64,000 bases of DNA from Novosphingobium sp. SCN 66-18. GTDB taxonomy: Bacteria > Pseudomonadota > Alphaproteobacteria > Sphingomonadales > Sphingomonadaceae. The position numbers and the translations under genes are program-made. Positions 1 through 9,380 of the stretch are shown here, piece by piece. The notes below the pieces were generated by a model. The model made no database searches and was not told the DNA's origin. It saw nothing but the letters and a program-made list of their open reading frames with translations. Within the stretch, counting starts at the first letter, position 1; each line of letters opens with the position of its first letter. The stretch covers positions 1 to 64,000 of the forward strand of contig MEGD01000020.1 in assembly GCA_001725355.1 (NCBI GenBank), read 5' to 3'.

Positions 1-2
1 TC

Positions 3-107
<105 letters not shown>

Positions 108-209
108 CTGTTCTACGCTGAGCCAAATCACGCCCAAACCGGCGTGATCAATCATCATCAATGTATTTCCGATATATCTCGGCCCCCTTCGTATCATGTG
201 AGCGAGCCG

Positions 210-1157
210 GTGATTGAATTGCGCCAGCTTCGCTACTTGATTGCGGCGGCCGAGGCGGGCAGCTTCAGTCGCGCGGCGCGCAGTATGAATATTAAGCAGG
301 CCACCCTCAGCCGGCACGTCCTCGAAGTCGAGAAGCGCCTTGGTATGATGCTGTTCGACCGCAGAACGCGCGGCGCGACCTTGACGCCGAACGGCAAGAC
401 TTATCTGCGGACGGCCCAGCGTATCGTGAGGGAGTTTGAGGAGCTGAACGCTTGGGTCAGTGCTACAAAGAACGGCGAAATCGGCAAGCTGGCCGTGGGG
501 TTCTACACGTCCTTCTCGGCCGGAAATCTGCGCGCCACCTTGAGCGAGTTCGGCGAACGCTATCCCGATGTGAAAGTGCGCGGATTCGAGCGCGACCGCG
601 ACTTGCTCCTTGCAGGAATCGAAAACGGTCTGCTCGATATCGCGATCATGATTGGCGACACACCTTATCCGGGGCTGATGAGCCGCTCCTTCTGGAGTGA
701 ACGCATATTGGTGGCGATACCGGAAGGCCACTCGCTTGCCGCACGCGACCGTATCCACTGGAGCGACCTGACCGGCGCACGCTTCCTGTTGACTGAGCGA
801 GATCCCGGCCCGGAGACGCGCAACATGCTCTTGGGCAAGCTCGGGATGCCCGGCTACACGCCGGAGATCGACATGGACGACATCGGCCGTGACACGGTGC
901 TGAGCGCCATCGCGCTTGGCGGACACATTTCGATCGTTGCGGAATCAGCGCTCGGCATTCAGGTGCCGGGAGTGGTCTTCCGCGAGATCCACGAAACCAA
1001 CGGGCACATGCGGATCGGCTTTTCCGGCTATTGGCGCGAGGACAATGAGAACGCAGTGCTGCGCCGGTTCCTCGATTTCGTGGCCACGCGCTATTCGTTG
1101 CCGCCGATCCCTGCGCGGCCGTCCTCGCATCAGCAACCAGGAAAGGAGCCGTCATGA
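210..1157 (+). CDS. LysR-family transcriptional regulator
   Basis: The N-terminal winged helix-turn-helix starts with the usual LysR opening (IELRQLRYLIAAAEAGSFSRAA), followed by a periplasmic-binding-like effector domain of normal length; about 315 residues in all. I chose the GTG at 210 because it places the family start directly before the HTH; in-frame GTGs at 198 and 144 would add 4 or 22 residues. It lies about 100 bp behind the hydrolase fragment on the same strand, so it probably controls that catabolic cluster with a ring-derived inducer (inference). Its last codons overlap the next gene. Confidence 0.88.
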   Translation: MIELRQLRYLIAAAEAGSFSRAARSMNIKQATLSRHVLEVEKRLGMMLFDRRTRGATLTPNGKTYLRTAQRIVREFEELNAWVSATKNGEIGKLAVGFYTSFSAGNLRATLSEFGERYPDVKVRGFERDRDLLLAGIENGLLDIAIMIGDTPYPGLMSRSFWSERILVAIPEGHSLAARDRIHWSDLTGARFLLTERDPGPETRNMLLGKLGMPGYTPEIDMDDIGRDTVLSAIALGGHISIVAESALGIQVPGVVFREIHETNGHMRIGFSGYWREDNENAVLRRFLDFVATRYSLPPIPARPSSHQQPGKEPS

Positions 1158-1453
1158 CGCAAGGCAAGACACTCATCATCGTGCTGGTCACGCTCATCAT
1201 CGGGTTCGGCGCGGGGTTCGTGCTGCGCCCGGTCATCAGCCCCGTCAGTCAGACGGCGGTCGGCACCGTCCCGACCGCACCTTCGGCCGAGGCGCGCGGA
1301 ACACAGTATTTCGCGGCGCATCTGGATGAGGCGCGGCAAGTCGTGGCGCAATGCGCGGATGATTCGGCGCGCGGCGAGGAATGCGCGAATGCCCAGGCCG
1401 CTGTTACCGAGGCGGAAGGCCGAGCGCGCTTCAAGAAGTTCATGGGCAACTGA
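1154..1453 (+). CDS. EexN-like entry exclusion protein
   Basis: This 99-residue protein has an N-terminal membrane anchor (about residues 6-25) and an exported part with YFAAHLDEARQVVAQC followed by CANAQ. That spacing of YF.aH.eEa..v...C...C.NA resembles EexN-type exclusion proteins, which stop entry of a second copy of the same conjugative element. There is no obvious lipobox, so it may be anchored by the uncleaved helix. It converges on the trb operon, 15 bp from the DUF2274 gene, and overlaps the LysR gene by 4 bp. Its last residues closely resemble the TrbJ C-terminus (see findings). Confidence 0.6.
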   Translation: MTQGKTLIIVLVTLIIGFGAGFVLRPVISPVSQTAVGTVPTAPSAEARGTQYFAAHLDEARQVVAQCADDSARGEECANAQAAVTEAEGRARFKKFMGN

Positions 1454-1468
1454 GGACCGCGCGGCCCA

Positions 1469-1690
1469 TCAATTCCCCTGCGCGCGATGCCGGCGAAAGG
1501 CCCGGTCGGTTTCCATGAACCGGGCCAGCATCGGCGCGACCAGCTTTTCAGGCGGAACCGGCGGTCCCCCGGTCTCGCCCGCGAGCGCGGCGGCATAGGC
1601 GACAAGATCGCGGTGGATCGGCGCCGGCAGCTCCACGGTGAGCTTCACCGGCCTGTCGTCGGCCAGCGGCCCCAGCTTCAACTTCGTCAT
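1469..1690 (-). CDS. DUF2274 domain protein, last gene of the trb operon
   Basis: This 73-residue protein starts MTKLKLGPL and contains VKLTVELPAPIHRDLVAYA, which reads like a ribbon-helix-helix strand and helix and fits the DUF2274 family found at the end of trb operons in alphaproteobacterial elements. The ATG overlaps the trbI stop by 4 bp (ATGA), so translation is coupled. Its exact role is unknown; DNA binding or a small accessory role in transfer is inference from fold and position. Confidence 0.75.
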   Translation of the reverse strand: MTKLKLGPLADDRPVKLTVELPAPIHRDLVAYAAALAGETGGPPVPPEKLVAPMLARFMETDRAFRRHRAQGN

Positions 1691-2883
1691 CGTGTCGCTC
1701 CAACAGGTTCGAGCACCAGGTCGCGGGTCAGAACGACCCGCAACGGATGGCCCGGCCGAATGGTGAGCGTCGGCTGCACGTTCAATTGCCGCCGCACGAT
1801 CTGCTGGCCGGTCTGGTTGATGGTGTCCTGCGAGCCGCGGCGCAGCGCGCGGGTGAGGTCGTCGTCCTCGTCCGCGCCCAGCTCTGTGCCAACGCCGAGG
1901 AGTGTCGAGATGGCGGCAGCCTTGAGCAGATTGCCCCAATGCTGGTTCACGCGATCCTGCAAGCCGGCGAACCCGGCCGCGTCGGCGCCGGGCTGGCGCT
2001 CGAGAACGATCGAGCGGCCGTCCGGCAATATCAGCCGATCCCAGGCCAGCAGCACGCGGGTCTGCCCGGCGGCGATCTCGCTGTCATATTCGCCGATCAG
2101 GCGCGCGCCCTGCGGGATGAGGAGGATGCGGCCCGTGGGGCTGTCATAGACATTAGCCGTCACCTGGGCGGTGATCTGGCCGGGCAGGTCGGAACGGATG
2201 CCGGTGATGAGCGCGGCCGAGATGATGCTGCCGGCCTGCACGATGTTGGGCGATGCCGGAGCCGTAAGCCGCTCGACGCTCACCGTGCGCTGGCTGGACG
2301 CCTGGGCCATGAAGGCGCGCTTGGCGGCCTGGTCGCCCTGCGCCGTCTCGGCGGGTGGCGTGGCGGCAGGCGCTTCCGGCACAACCGCGATCTGCGGCAT
2401 GGCCGCGCCCGCCCCTGCGGTCCCGCCGCCAAGGAACACGCCGCTCATGCGCGCGGCGTCGCGCTCCTGCTGGGCGCGCTGGCGGGCGGCCTCCTCGGCC
2501 TGAGCGCGGCCGTCGACCTGAGCGCCGACCGGCGGGACCGGCACATTCTCCCCCCGCTGTTGGGCCGAAACGATCGGGCGGCCGAGGTCGCCGGGAAGCG
2601 GAGGACCGAGCCGCGGCGCCTGGCCGTAATCCTTCGGCCCCGACGTAATCGTCTCGGCCGTGGCGCGGCTCTCGGTGCTGTAGAGTTCCTTCGCTTCCTC
2701 CTGGCCCGCAGGCTTGAGCGCATAGATCAGCGAGCCGCCTATGCCGAGGCCGGCGGCGACGCCGATGACGGCCAGCGCCTTGCGCGACAGGCGCATGACG
2801 CGGGGCGGGTCGCCCCGAAGCTGGAAGGCTTGGGGATCGGATCGTGCCGCTTGCGGCGCGGCCGGTTCGACGGGATCGCTCAC
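1687..2883 (-). CDS. trbI: TrbI, VirB10-like conjugative pore protein
   Basis: TrbI (VirB10 family) spans the inner membrane and reaches the outer-membrane core of the type IV secretion channel. The 398-residue protein has a short cytoplasmic N-terminus, one membrane helix near residues 34-52 (ALAVIGVAAGLGIGGSLIYA), a Pro/Gln/Ala-rich linker, and a C-terminal beta domain with ISAALITGIRSDLPG and IPQGARLIGEYDS, typical of the family. The GTG start at 2883 overlaps the trbG stop (GTGA). The open frame runs further upstream but would then read through trbG. Likely translated by coupling with trbG. Confidence 0.92.
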   Translation of the reverse strand: MSDPVEPAAPQAARSDPQAFQLRGDPPRVMRLSRKALAVIGVAAGLGIGGSLIYALKPAGQEEAKELYSTESRATAETITSGPKDYGQAPRLGPPLPGDLGRPIVSAQQRGENVPVPPVGAQVDGRAQAEEAARQRAQQERDAARMSGVFLGGGTAGAGAAMPQIAVVPEAPAATPPAETAQGDQAAKRAFMAQASSQRTVSVERLTAPASPNIVQAGSIISAALITGIRSDLPGQITAQVTANVYDSPTGRILLIPQGARLIGEYDSEIAAGQTRVLLAWDRLILPDGRSIVLERQPGADAAGFAGLQDRVNQHWGNLLKAAAISTLLGVGTELGADEDDDLTRALRRGSQDTINQTGQQIVRRQLNVQPTLTIRPGHPLRVVLTRDLVLEPVGATR

Positions 2884-3896
2884 GGCCGCCGCCCCCGTGC
2901 ATGGTCGCGCACGATGCGGACACGCTGCTCGCTGCGCTTGTCGCCCAGGCGCAGCTCGGCGGCGGCGAACAGCCGATCCACCACCATATAGCGGCCCTGG
3001 ACGCGGTAGTTGACCAACTCGGCGTCGCCGGCCGCGCCGGTCACGAACAGCGGCGGCATCTCGCCCTGCGAGATCCCGGCGGGAAACTCGATGAACACCT
3101 GGACGGAATCGTCGAAGGCGCGGACAGGCTTCCACGGCGCGCGGTCGCCTTCGATCCGGTAGCGGAAATTGAGCGCCGCCACGTTCACGCCGGTCGCCGC
3201 CGGCGCGGCGGATGCGGCGGCGGCGTTGCGCACCTGCAAGGCGATCAGGGCGTCGTGCGGATAGGTCCACGAGACCGACGCCATGTAGGTCGCGGCCGTG
3301 GCGCGCAGCTCCAGATGATAGGTGCGACGGTCGGTGTTGATGACGAGGTTGGTGGCGAGGTCGGACCGCGTTGGCTTCACGAGGATATGCACGCGGGCCG
3401 TGGCGCCGCTGCCGCTCACCGTGTCGCCGATGATCCAGCGCACGGTGTCACCGGCCGCGACCGGCCCGGCGCCCACAAGCTGTTCGCCCTCCTGCAACGC
3501 GATGTCCGTCACCTGGCCGGGCGCGGCATAGACCTGATAGAGCGCGCCGTCGGTCCAGGGATATTGCTGGATGGCGTTGAGGAAGCCGTCGCGCACCGGC
3601 TGCACGCGGGCGGCGGCGTTCGCCGCGCCGACGCGGCTGCGCGGATCGGCCGGCTCCGGCGGTGATGCGCTTTGCACCACCGGCTTCAACTGGCCGGGAA
3701 GCGGCAGCGGCTCGGGGATCGTCACGACCTCGACTACACGCGAGGGCTCTGCAGCGGGCGTCGCCGCGATCTCCACCGGCGGATCGTCATAGGTGATGGC
3801 GGGCGACTTCGCCGACGTAGTGGCGCAGCCGGCGAGCGCGGTGGCGGAGACGAGCAGGACCGCCGAGGCGGAGCGACGGAAAGGCGTGTGCGTCAT
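2880..3896 (-). CDS. trbG: TrbG, VirB9-like outer-membrane pore lipoprotein
   Basis: TrbG (VirB9 family) forms the outer-membrane ring of the mating channel with TrbI. The 338-residue protein begins with a signal peptide ending in a lipobox (LAGC, Cys about residue 23), then a Pro-rich segment, then the VirB9/CagX domain, including YQVYAAPGQVTDIALQEGE and, near the C-terminus, the VDRLFAAAELRLGDKR segment. Start and stop overlap trbF and trbI by 4 bp each, so the three genes are translationally coupled. Confidence 0.92.
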   Translation of the reverse strand: MTHTPFRRSASAVLLVSATALAGCATTSAKSPAITYDDPPVEIAATPAAEPSRVVEVVTIPEPLPLPGQLKPVVQSASPPEPADPRSRVGAANAAARVQPVRDGFLNAIQQYPWTDGALYQVYAAPGQVTDIALQEGEQLVGAGPVAAGDTVRWIIGDTVSGSGATARVHILVKPTRSDLATNLVINTDRRTYHLELRATAATYMASVSWTYPHDALIALQVRNAAAASAAPAATGVNVAALNFRYRIEGDRAPWKPVRAFDDSVQVFIEFPAGISQGEMPPLFVTGAAGDAELVNYRVQGRYMVVDRLFAAAELRLGDKRSEQRVRIVRDHARGRRP

Positions 3897-4576
3897 TGCG
3901 ACAGCTCCTTTGACCAGTTGAGGGCGTTGACGAAGACGCCGAGCGGATTCTTGCGCAGCGCGTCGGGCGTGCGCGGCGGCTGCACGACGATGGTGAGGAT
4001 CGCGGACCAGCGTTCGGTGGCCGCGAGGCTGCCGTCCTGATAACGGCGCTCGGTCCAGGCGACGCGGAAGCTGTCGGGCGAGGCCCGGATGACGCTGGAT
4101 ACATCCACCGCGACCTGCACCTTGCCGACCTGCGTGAAAGGGTCGTTGCTGCGCGCATAGTCGTTGAGCGCCATCGCCCCGCGATCAGTCGTGAAGTCGT
4201 AGGCGCGTAGCCAGTTCTGGCGGACGATCACCGGATCGGCGGGGATTGCGCGGACCTGCTCGATGAAGCGGGCGAGATGGAACGCGATCTGCGGGTCGGT
4301 CGGGCGGTAGCCGGCGTCGGCCGGCGCGACCGCTTGCGCCTCGCCCAGCCGATCGACCTGCACCACCCAAGGCACGATATGCCCGCGGGCCGACTGCCAG
4401 ATGATGCCGCCGGTGAGGCCGCCCGAAAGCGCCAGCGCACCGAAGAAGGCGAGCCGCCAGTTCTTCGCCTGCACGCGCGCCGAGCCGATGCGGTCATCCC
4501 AGACCTGCGCGGCGCGCTGGTAGGGCGTGACGGGTTCGGCGGTCTGGCCGTAGCGGATGGTGGGGCGTCGGAACAT
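3893..4576 (-). CDS. trbF: TrbF, VirB8-like assembly protein
   Basis: TrbF (VirB8 family) is a bitopic inner-membrane assembly factor of the secretion channel. The 227-residue protein has the usual NPYQRAAQVWDDR-like N-terminal segment (here TPYQRAAQVWDDRIG), a membrane helix around residues 42-62, and a periplasmic VirB8 domain with QNWLRAYDFTTDRGA and FRVAWTERRYQDG. Length and order (trbL, trbF, trbG) are standard. It lies 3 bp behind trbL and overlaps trbG by 4 bp. Confidence 0.93.
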   Translation of the reverse strand: MFRRPTIRYGQTAEPVTPYQRAAQVWDDRIGSARVQAKNWRLAFFGALALSGGLTGGIIWQSARGHIVPWVVQVDRLGEAQAVAPADAGYRPTDPQIAFHLARFIEQVRAIPADPVIVRQNWLRAYDFTTDRGAMALNDYARSNDPFTQVGKVQVAVDVSSVIRASPDSFRVAWTERRYQDGSLAATERWSAILTIVVQPPRTPDALRKNPLGVFVNALNWSKELSQ

Positions 4577-4579
4577 GGG

Positions 4580-5884
4580 TCAGTCCTTCTCTTTGATGTC
4601 GGGACCACCGCCGCCACCGTGGCTGTCGCCCGCCTTCATGGTGTGGGCGAGGACGGTCGCGCCGTGGGTCATCGACTGGCGGTGTTTCATCGCCGCCGCC
4701 CAAGCGGGCGCACCCGAGGCGCCGGCGGCAGAGGAAGTGGTCGCCGCTCCGGCGGTCGCGGCGGCGGGCGCGGGCCCGCCGGCCGCCTTGCGCAAGGGGG
4801 AGAGGACTGCGTTCGCCGCGCTTCCCGCCGCCGCCTGGCCGACCGCGGACATACCGCCCGCGACTGCGCCCGCGCCGCTCTTGCCCAGGGAGCCGAGGCT
4901 GTAGGCGCTGGTCGCGCCGCCTGCCATCTGAGCGCCACCCCGCGCGGTGGCGCCGGTCATCCGGGCGGCCGCGCCGGCGGCGGAACCAACCGCTCCCACG
5001 CCGAGCCGTGCTGCGGCTGCGCCGCCGACCACGGCGCCCGCCGCCGCGAGCGCGGTGCCGGCTGCCGCGCCCGCGCCGAGCTGCGGGCCGCCCGAGACGA
5101 TGCCGTTGGCGATGCCGGGGCCGAAGATGGCGAGGCCCAGCAGCGATAACGCGGCGAGCGCGATGGCCATGACCTGATTGATGTCGGGCGCGACACCGAG
5201 GTTCGCGCCGGTGAACTGGCCGAACAGCGTGGTGCCGATGCCGGTGATGACGGCGAGGACGAGCACCTTGATGCCGGTCGAGACGACATGGCCCAGCACG
5301 CGCTCGGCCATGAAGGCGGTCTTGTTGAAGAAGGCGAAGGGCAACAGGACGAAGCCGGCCAGCGTCACCAGCTTGAACTCGATCAACGTGATGAAGACCT
5401 GCACCGCGATGATGAAGAAGGCGAGCACCACGATCACCCAGGCGAGCAGCAGCACGAGGATCAGCGCCAGGTTCGAGAACACGGCCCACAGGTTGGAAAA
5501 TTGGCCCGCCGCGTCCATCAGCGGCTTGCCGGCTTCAAGCCCCTTCGCGGCGATCATGCCGGGCTTCATGAAATCGGCGATCGACATCGCGCCGCCGCTG
5601 GCTTGGAGGCCGAGGCCCGCGAAGCTCTCGAAAACGATGGTGGCCAGGGTCGAGAAGTTGCCGATGATGAAGGCGAAGGTGCCGATATAGAGCGTCTTCT
5701 TGACGAGGCGCTGAAGCACGTCCTCGTCCGCGCCCCAGGCCCAGAACAGGCCGGCCAGCGTTACGTCGATAGCGATCAGCGTGGTCGAGAGGAACGCGAC
5801 CTCGCCGCCGAGCAGCCCGAAACCGCTGTCGATGTAGCTTTGGAAAACGCCCAGGAAGGTGTCGATGACGCCGGTGTCGTTCAT
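4580..5884 (-). CDS. trbL: TrbL, VirB6-like polytopic pore protein
   Basis: TrbL is the polytopic inner-membrane subunit of the channel (VirB6-like). The 434-residue protein starts at MNDTGVIDTF, has several strongly hydrophobic helices (for example LALILVLLLAWVIVVLAFF and LVTLAGFVLLPFAFF), then a long Ala/Gly-rich low-complexity C-terminal tail ending in a Gly run and PDIKEKD. The ATG at 5884 overlaps the trbK stop by 4 bp. The frame continues upstream over trbK but that part is Arg/Pro-rich and does not look like protein. Confidence 0.92.
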   Translation of the reverse strand: MNDTGVIDTFLGVFQSYIDSGFGLLGGEVAFLSTTLIAIDVTLAGLFWAWGADEDVLQRLVKKTLYIGTFAFIIGNFSTLATIVFESFAGLGLQASGGAMSIADFMKPGMIAAKGLEAGKPLMDAAGQFSNLWAVFSNLALILVLLLAWVIVVLAFFIIAVQVFITLIEFKLVTLAGFVLLPFAFFNKTAFMAERVLGHVVSTGIKVLVLAVITGIGTTLFGQFTGANLGVAPDINQVMAIALAALSLLGLAIFGPGIANGIVSGGPQLGAGAAAGTALAAAGAVVGGAAAARLGVGAVGSAAGAAARMTGATARGGAQMAGGATSAYSLGSLGKSGAGAVAGGMSAVGQAAAGSAANAVLSPLRKAAGGPAPAAATAGAATTSSAAGASGAPAWAAAMKHRQSMTHGATVLAHTMKAGDSHGGGGGPDIKEKD

Positions 5885-6186
5885 GGCACGAAGCCTTCTT
5901 CGGACGGCGACGCGCCGCCGTCGTGCTCTACGGCCGGGGCAACGTCGTCCTGGCGGAAGAAGCGGCGGCGGTTTGCGGCCCACGCCGCCTCGCAGCCGCT
6001 GTCCGGCATCGTGAGCGTGGCGCAGCGGTCCAACTCGCGGGCAAGCCGGTGCTGGCTTTCTTCCGCCGGCAAGGCGAGAGCCGGCGCGGGCGCCGGCTCA
6101 TCGGGCCGGGTGACGGCGACGATCGCCACCGCCATCATCATGCCGGCCAGCGCCGCAATGCCCGCGATCTTCGCCGTGCGCGACAT
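5881..6186 (-). CDS. trbK: TrbK-alt type small exclusion or accessory protein
   Basis: This 101-residue protein has an N-terminal membrane helix (IAGIAALAGMMMAVAIVAV) and a short periplasmic part with paired cysteines in LDRCATLTMPDSGCEAAWAANRRRFF. The C...C..AW..NRRRF pattern is that of the TrbK-alt family found between trbJ and trbL, linked to entry exclusion. It sits 9 bp behind trbJ and overlaps trbL. With the EexN-like protein at 1154-1453, the element may carry two exclusion proteins. Confidence 0.8.
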   Translation of the reverse strand: MSRTAKIAGIAALAGMMMAVAIVAVTRPDEPAPAPALALPAEESQHRLARELDRCATLTMPDSGCEAAWAANRRRFFRQDDVAPAVEHDGGASPSEEGFVP

Positions 6187-6195
6187 GGACGAGCC

Positions 6196-6912
6196 TCAAT
6201 TGCCCATAAAGCGGCGGAACCGCTCGCGCCCCTCGGCCTCTTCTGCGGCCTGACGGGCGGATTGCAGCGCCTGCGCCCGGCCCTGCGCCGCGACCGCGGC
6301 GGTGAGGTCGGCGAGCTGCTGCGATTGCAGGGCGAGAAGCTGGTTGCCAGCCTGGGTCGCCTGAAGCGCGCCGGTCGCCGACTGGCTGGCCGAGACCAGC
6401 CCATCCATCGTCGTGCGCGCGCCCTCGATATTGCCGACCACGCCGGCCTGGACGCGCAGCGCGTCCTCGAACGCCCCGACGCTATCCTCCCAGCGCGCAT
6501 TGGCGTTGGAGACCATCCGCGCGTGATCGCCGGTCAGCGCCGCGCCCTTATAGCGATCGGTGAACGCCTCCTGGACGTTCTGCACATCGTAGGCGATGCG
6601 CTGCGCTTCGCCGAGAAGCTGCTGGGTGCGCTGCACCTGCTGCTGCAACTGCTGGAGCGAGCTGAACGGCAGCGAGGCCAGGTTGCGCGCCTGGTTGATG
6701 AGGCTGGTCGCCTGGTTCTGGATTTGCTGGATCTGGTTGTTGATCTGCTGGAGCGACCGGGCGGCCGTCAGCACGTTCTGCGCATAGTTGGTGGGGTCAT
6801 AGACGATGCCCCCGAACTGCGCGTGCGCGGGCACGGGTGCGATGGTCGGCGCGATGGCCAAGGCGGCGAAGACGCTGGCCACGAGGGCGCGGCGGGCGGG
6901 CGGCAGTTTCAT
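6196..6912 (-). CDS. trbJ: TrbJ, VirB5-like pilus-associated protein
   Basis: TrbJ is a secreted VirB5-like protein, thought to sit at the pilus base or tip. The 238-residue product has a signal peptide ending AHA before QFGG, then the family motif VYDPTNYAQNVLTAARSL, and a long Gln-rich coiled-coil region (about residues 50-105) with repeats of QQ. It ends in EAEGRERFRRFMGN. The start overlaps the trbE stop by 4 bp. The last residues are shared with the EexN-like protein (see findings). Confidence 0.92.
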   Translation of the reverse strand: MKLPPARRALVASVFAALAIAPTIAPVPAHAQFGGIVYDPTNYAQNVLTAARSLQQINNQIQQIQNQATSLINQARNLASLPFSSLQQLQQQVQRTQQLLGEAQRIAYDVQNVQEAFTDRYKGAALTGDHARMVSNANARWEDSVGAFEDALRVQAGVVGNIEGARTTMDGLVSASQSATGALQATQAGNQLLALQSQQLADLTAAVAAQGRAQALQSARQAAEEAEGRERFRRFMGN

Positions 6913-9380
6913 GAGGAAATCTCCATGTCAGGCGTGAGAGGGAGTTCGGGCTGGCGGTCGGACACAGGTTCGGGCAGCAGCTCGACGGCCCAGGCGCAGC
7001 CGCGATGCCGCAGCCATTCAGCGGCGAAGGCGGATGTCCCGTAGGTTTCGATGATCTCGGCGATGGCGAGCTGGTCGGCCTTGGCCGAGGCGGCGGTGAA
7101 GGCCAGCGCGACCTCGCCCAGCCCCAGCTCGAACAGCCGGTTGCCGCGCCGCGACTGGCAGTAATAATCGCGCTTGGGCGTCGCCCGGCTGAGGATTTCG
7201 ATCTGGCGGTCGTTGAGTCCGAACCGCTCGTAGATCGCCGCGATCTGCGGCTCGGCCGCGCGCTCGTTGGGCAGGAAGATGCGCGTCGGGCAGCTCTCGA
7301 TGATGGCCGGCGCGATACTGCTGGTCTCGATGTCGGCGAGGCTCTGTGTCGCGAACACGACGCTGGCGTTCTTCTTGCGCAGCGTCTTCAGCCACTCGCG
7401 GAGCTGGGCGGCGAAGTCCGGGCTGTCGAGGACAAGCCAGCCCTCGTCGATGATAATGAGCGTGGGGCGTCCGTCCAGCCGGCCTTCGACCCGGTGGAAC
7501 AGATAGGACAGCACGGCCGCGGCCGATCCGGCGCCGACCAGGCCCTCGGTCTCGAACACTTGCACATCGGCTGCGCCCAGCCGCTCGGCCTCGGCGTCGA
7601 GCAACCGGCCCCACGGCCCGCCGATGCAATAGGACGCGAGCGCCTGCTTGAGCTGCTGCGACTGGAGCAGCACGGCCAGGCCCGTCAGGGTGCGCTCCGA
7701 CATGGGCGCCGACGCCAGTGAACCCAGGGCCGACCAGATATGCTCCTTGGCCTGGGGATCGACCGCGACGCCTTCGGACGCGAAGATCGCCGCCAGCCAT
7801 TCGGCGGCCCAGGCGCGTTCGGCGGGATCGTCGATATGGGCGAGCGGCTGGAGCTGCACGCCATCGCCCGCCTCGTCGGCAAGCATCCCGCCCAAGTCCT
7901 GCCAGTCGCCGCCCATGCCGATCGCGGCGGCGCGGATGCTTCCGCCGAAATCGAAGGCGAAGACCTGTGCGCCTTCGTAGCGGCGGAACTGCATCGCCAT
8001 CAGGGCGAGCAGCACGGACTTGCCCGCGCCGGTCGGGCCGACGATCAGCGTGTGGCCGACGTCGCCGACATGAAGGGAAAACCGGAACGGGGTCGAGCCT
8101 TCGGTCTTGCCGTGGAGCAAGGGGGGCGCACCGAAATGCTCGTCCCGTTCCGGCCCCGCCCATACCGCTGACAGGGGGATCAGGTGGGCGAGATTGACGG
8201 TGGAGACCGGGGGTTGGCGGACATTGGCGTAGGTGTGGCCGGGTAGGCTTCCCAGCCATGCCTCGATCGCGTTCATCCCCTCGGGAATGACGGTGAAGTC
8301 GCGGCCCTGGATGATCTTCTCGACCAGCCGCAACTTCTCGGCCGCGATGGCGGGATCGCGATCCCACACCGTCACCGTCGCGGTGACATAGGCCATCCCC
8401 GCATAGTCGGCGCCCAGCTCCTGCAGGGCGGTGTCGGCGTCGGCGGCCTTGTTCGAGGCGTCGCTGTCGAGCAGCGTGCTCGCCTCGTTGGTCATCACTT
8501 CCTTGAGGATCGCTGCGACGGACTTGCGCTTGGCGAACCACTCGCGACGGATGCGGGTGAGCAGCCTGGTCGCGTCAGTCTTGTCGAGCATGATCGCGCG
8601 GGTGGACCAGCGATACTCGAACGCCAGCCGGTTCAGCTCGTCGAGCAGGCCGGGAAAGGTGACGCTCGGAAAGCCGATGATGGTCAGCGTGCGCAGATGA
8701 TGGTCGCCCAGGCGGGGCTCCAGCCCGCCGGTTAACGGTTCGTCGGCGAGCAGCGCGTCCAAGTGCATCGGGGTTTCCGGCACGCGCACGCGCTGCCGCC
8801 GGGTCGAGATCGTGCTGTGCAGATAGGTCAGGGTCTCGGCGTCATCGAGCCAGCGGACCTCGGGCACGAAGCCTTCGACCAGGTTGAGCACCCGGTCGCT
8901 GCGGTCGCTGAAGCCCTTGAGCAGCTCCCACGGATCGACGCCCGTATTCGCGCGGCCCTCGTAGAGCCAGGCTTCGGCCCGCGCGGCGTCCTCGGCCGGC
9001 GGCATCCACAGCAGCGTCAGATAATAGGCGCTCTCGAAATGCGCGCCTTCCTCGCGGAACTGTTCGAGCCGCTCCATATCGACCAGCGCCGACACCGGAT
9101 CGGGAAACTCCGAGTCCGGGTAGTCGCGCGCCGGCGTGCGCTGCGCCTCGACGAAGATCGCCCAGCCCGAGCCCAGGCGGCGCAGCGAATTGTTGAGCCG
9201 CGCCGTGGTGGCGACCAACTCGGCGGGCGTGGCGCTGTCGAGATCGGGGCCGCGGAAACGGGCCGTGCGCTGGAACGAGCCGTCCTTGTTGAGGACGACG
9301 CCCTCGGCGATCAGCGCTGCCCAAGGCAGGAAGTCGGCCAGGTGGGCGGCTTTGCTGCGGTATTCGCGCAAGCTCATCAT
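6909..9380 (-). CDS. trbE: TrbE, VirB4-type conjugation ATPase
   Basis: TrbE is the large cytoplasmic ATPase that powers pilus assembly and transfer. The 823-residue protein begins MMSLREYRSKAAHLADFLPW, has an N-terminal CagE/VirB4 domain, a Walker A GPTGAGKS at about residues 448-455 and a Walker B IIIDEGW near residue 640. Normal full length. I chose the ATG at 9380 because the upstream open frame codes for Arg/Pro-rich sequence over trbD. It overlaps trbD by 4 bp and trbJ by 4 bp. Confidence 0.95.
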   Translation of the reverse strand: MMSLREYRSKAAHLADFLPWAALIAEGVVLNKDGSFQRTARFRGPDLDSATPAELVATTARLNNSLRRLGSGWAIFVEAQRTPARDYPDSEFPDPVSALVDMERLEQFREEGAHFESAYYLTLLWMPPAEDAARAEAWLYEGRANTGVDPWELLKGFSDRSDRVLNLVEGFVPEVRWLDDAETLTYLHSTISTRRQRVRVPETPMHLDALLADEPLTGGLEPRLGDHHLRTLTIIGFPSVTFPGLLDELNRLAFEYRWSTRAIMLDKTDATRLLTRIRREWFAKRKSVAAILKEVMTNEASTLLDSDASNKAADADTALQELGADYAGMAYVTATVTVWDRDPAIAAEKLRLVEKIIQGRDFTVIPEGMNAIEAWLGSLPGHTYANVRQPPVSTVNLAHLIPLSAVWAGPERDEHFGAPPLLHGKTEGSTPFRFSLHVGDVGHTLIVGPTGAGKSVLLALMAMQFRRYEGAQVFAFDFGGSIRAAAIGMGGDWQDLGGMLADEAGDGVQLQPLAHIDDPAERAWAAEWLAAIFASEGVAVDPQAKEHIWSALGSLASAPMSERTLTGLAVLLQSQQLKQALASYCIGGPWGRLLDAEAERLGAADVQVFETEGLVGAGSAAAVLSYLFHRVEGRLDGRPTLIIIDEGWLVLDSPDFAAQLREWLKTLRKKNASVVFATQSLADIETSSIAPAIIESCPTRIFLPNERAAEPQIAAIYERFGLNDRQIEILSRATPKRDYYCQSRRGNRLFELGLGEVALAFTAASAKADQLAIAEIIETYGTSAFAAEWLRHRGCAWAVELLPEPVSDRQPELPLTPDMEISS

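Noticed and set aside
1747-2991. A plus-strand open frame opposite trbI and trbG.
   Set aside because: The minus-strand TrbI and TrbG families are certain and show coupled starts; the plus frame has no support.
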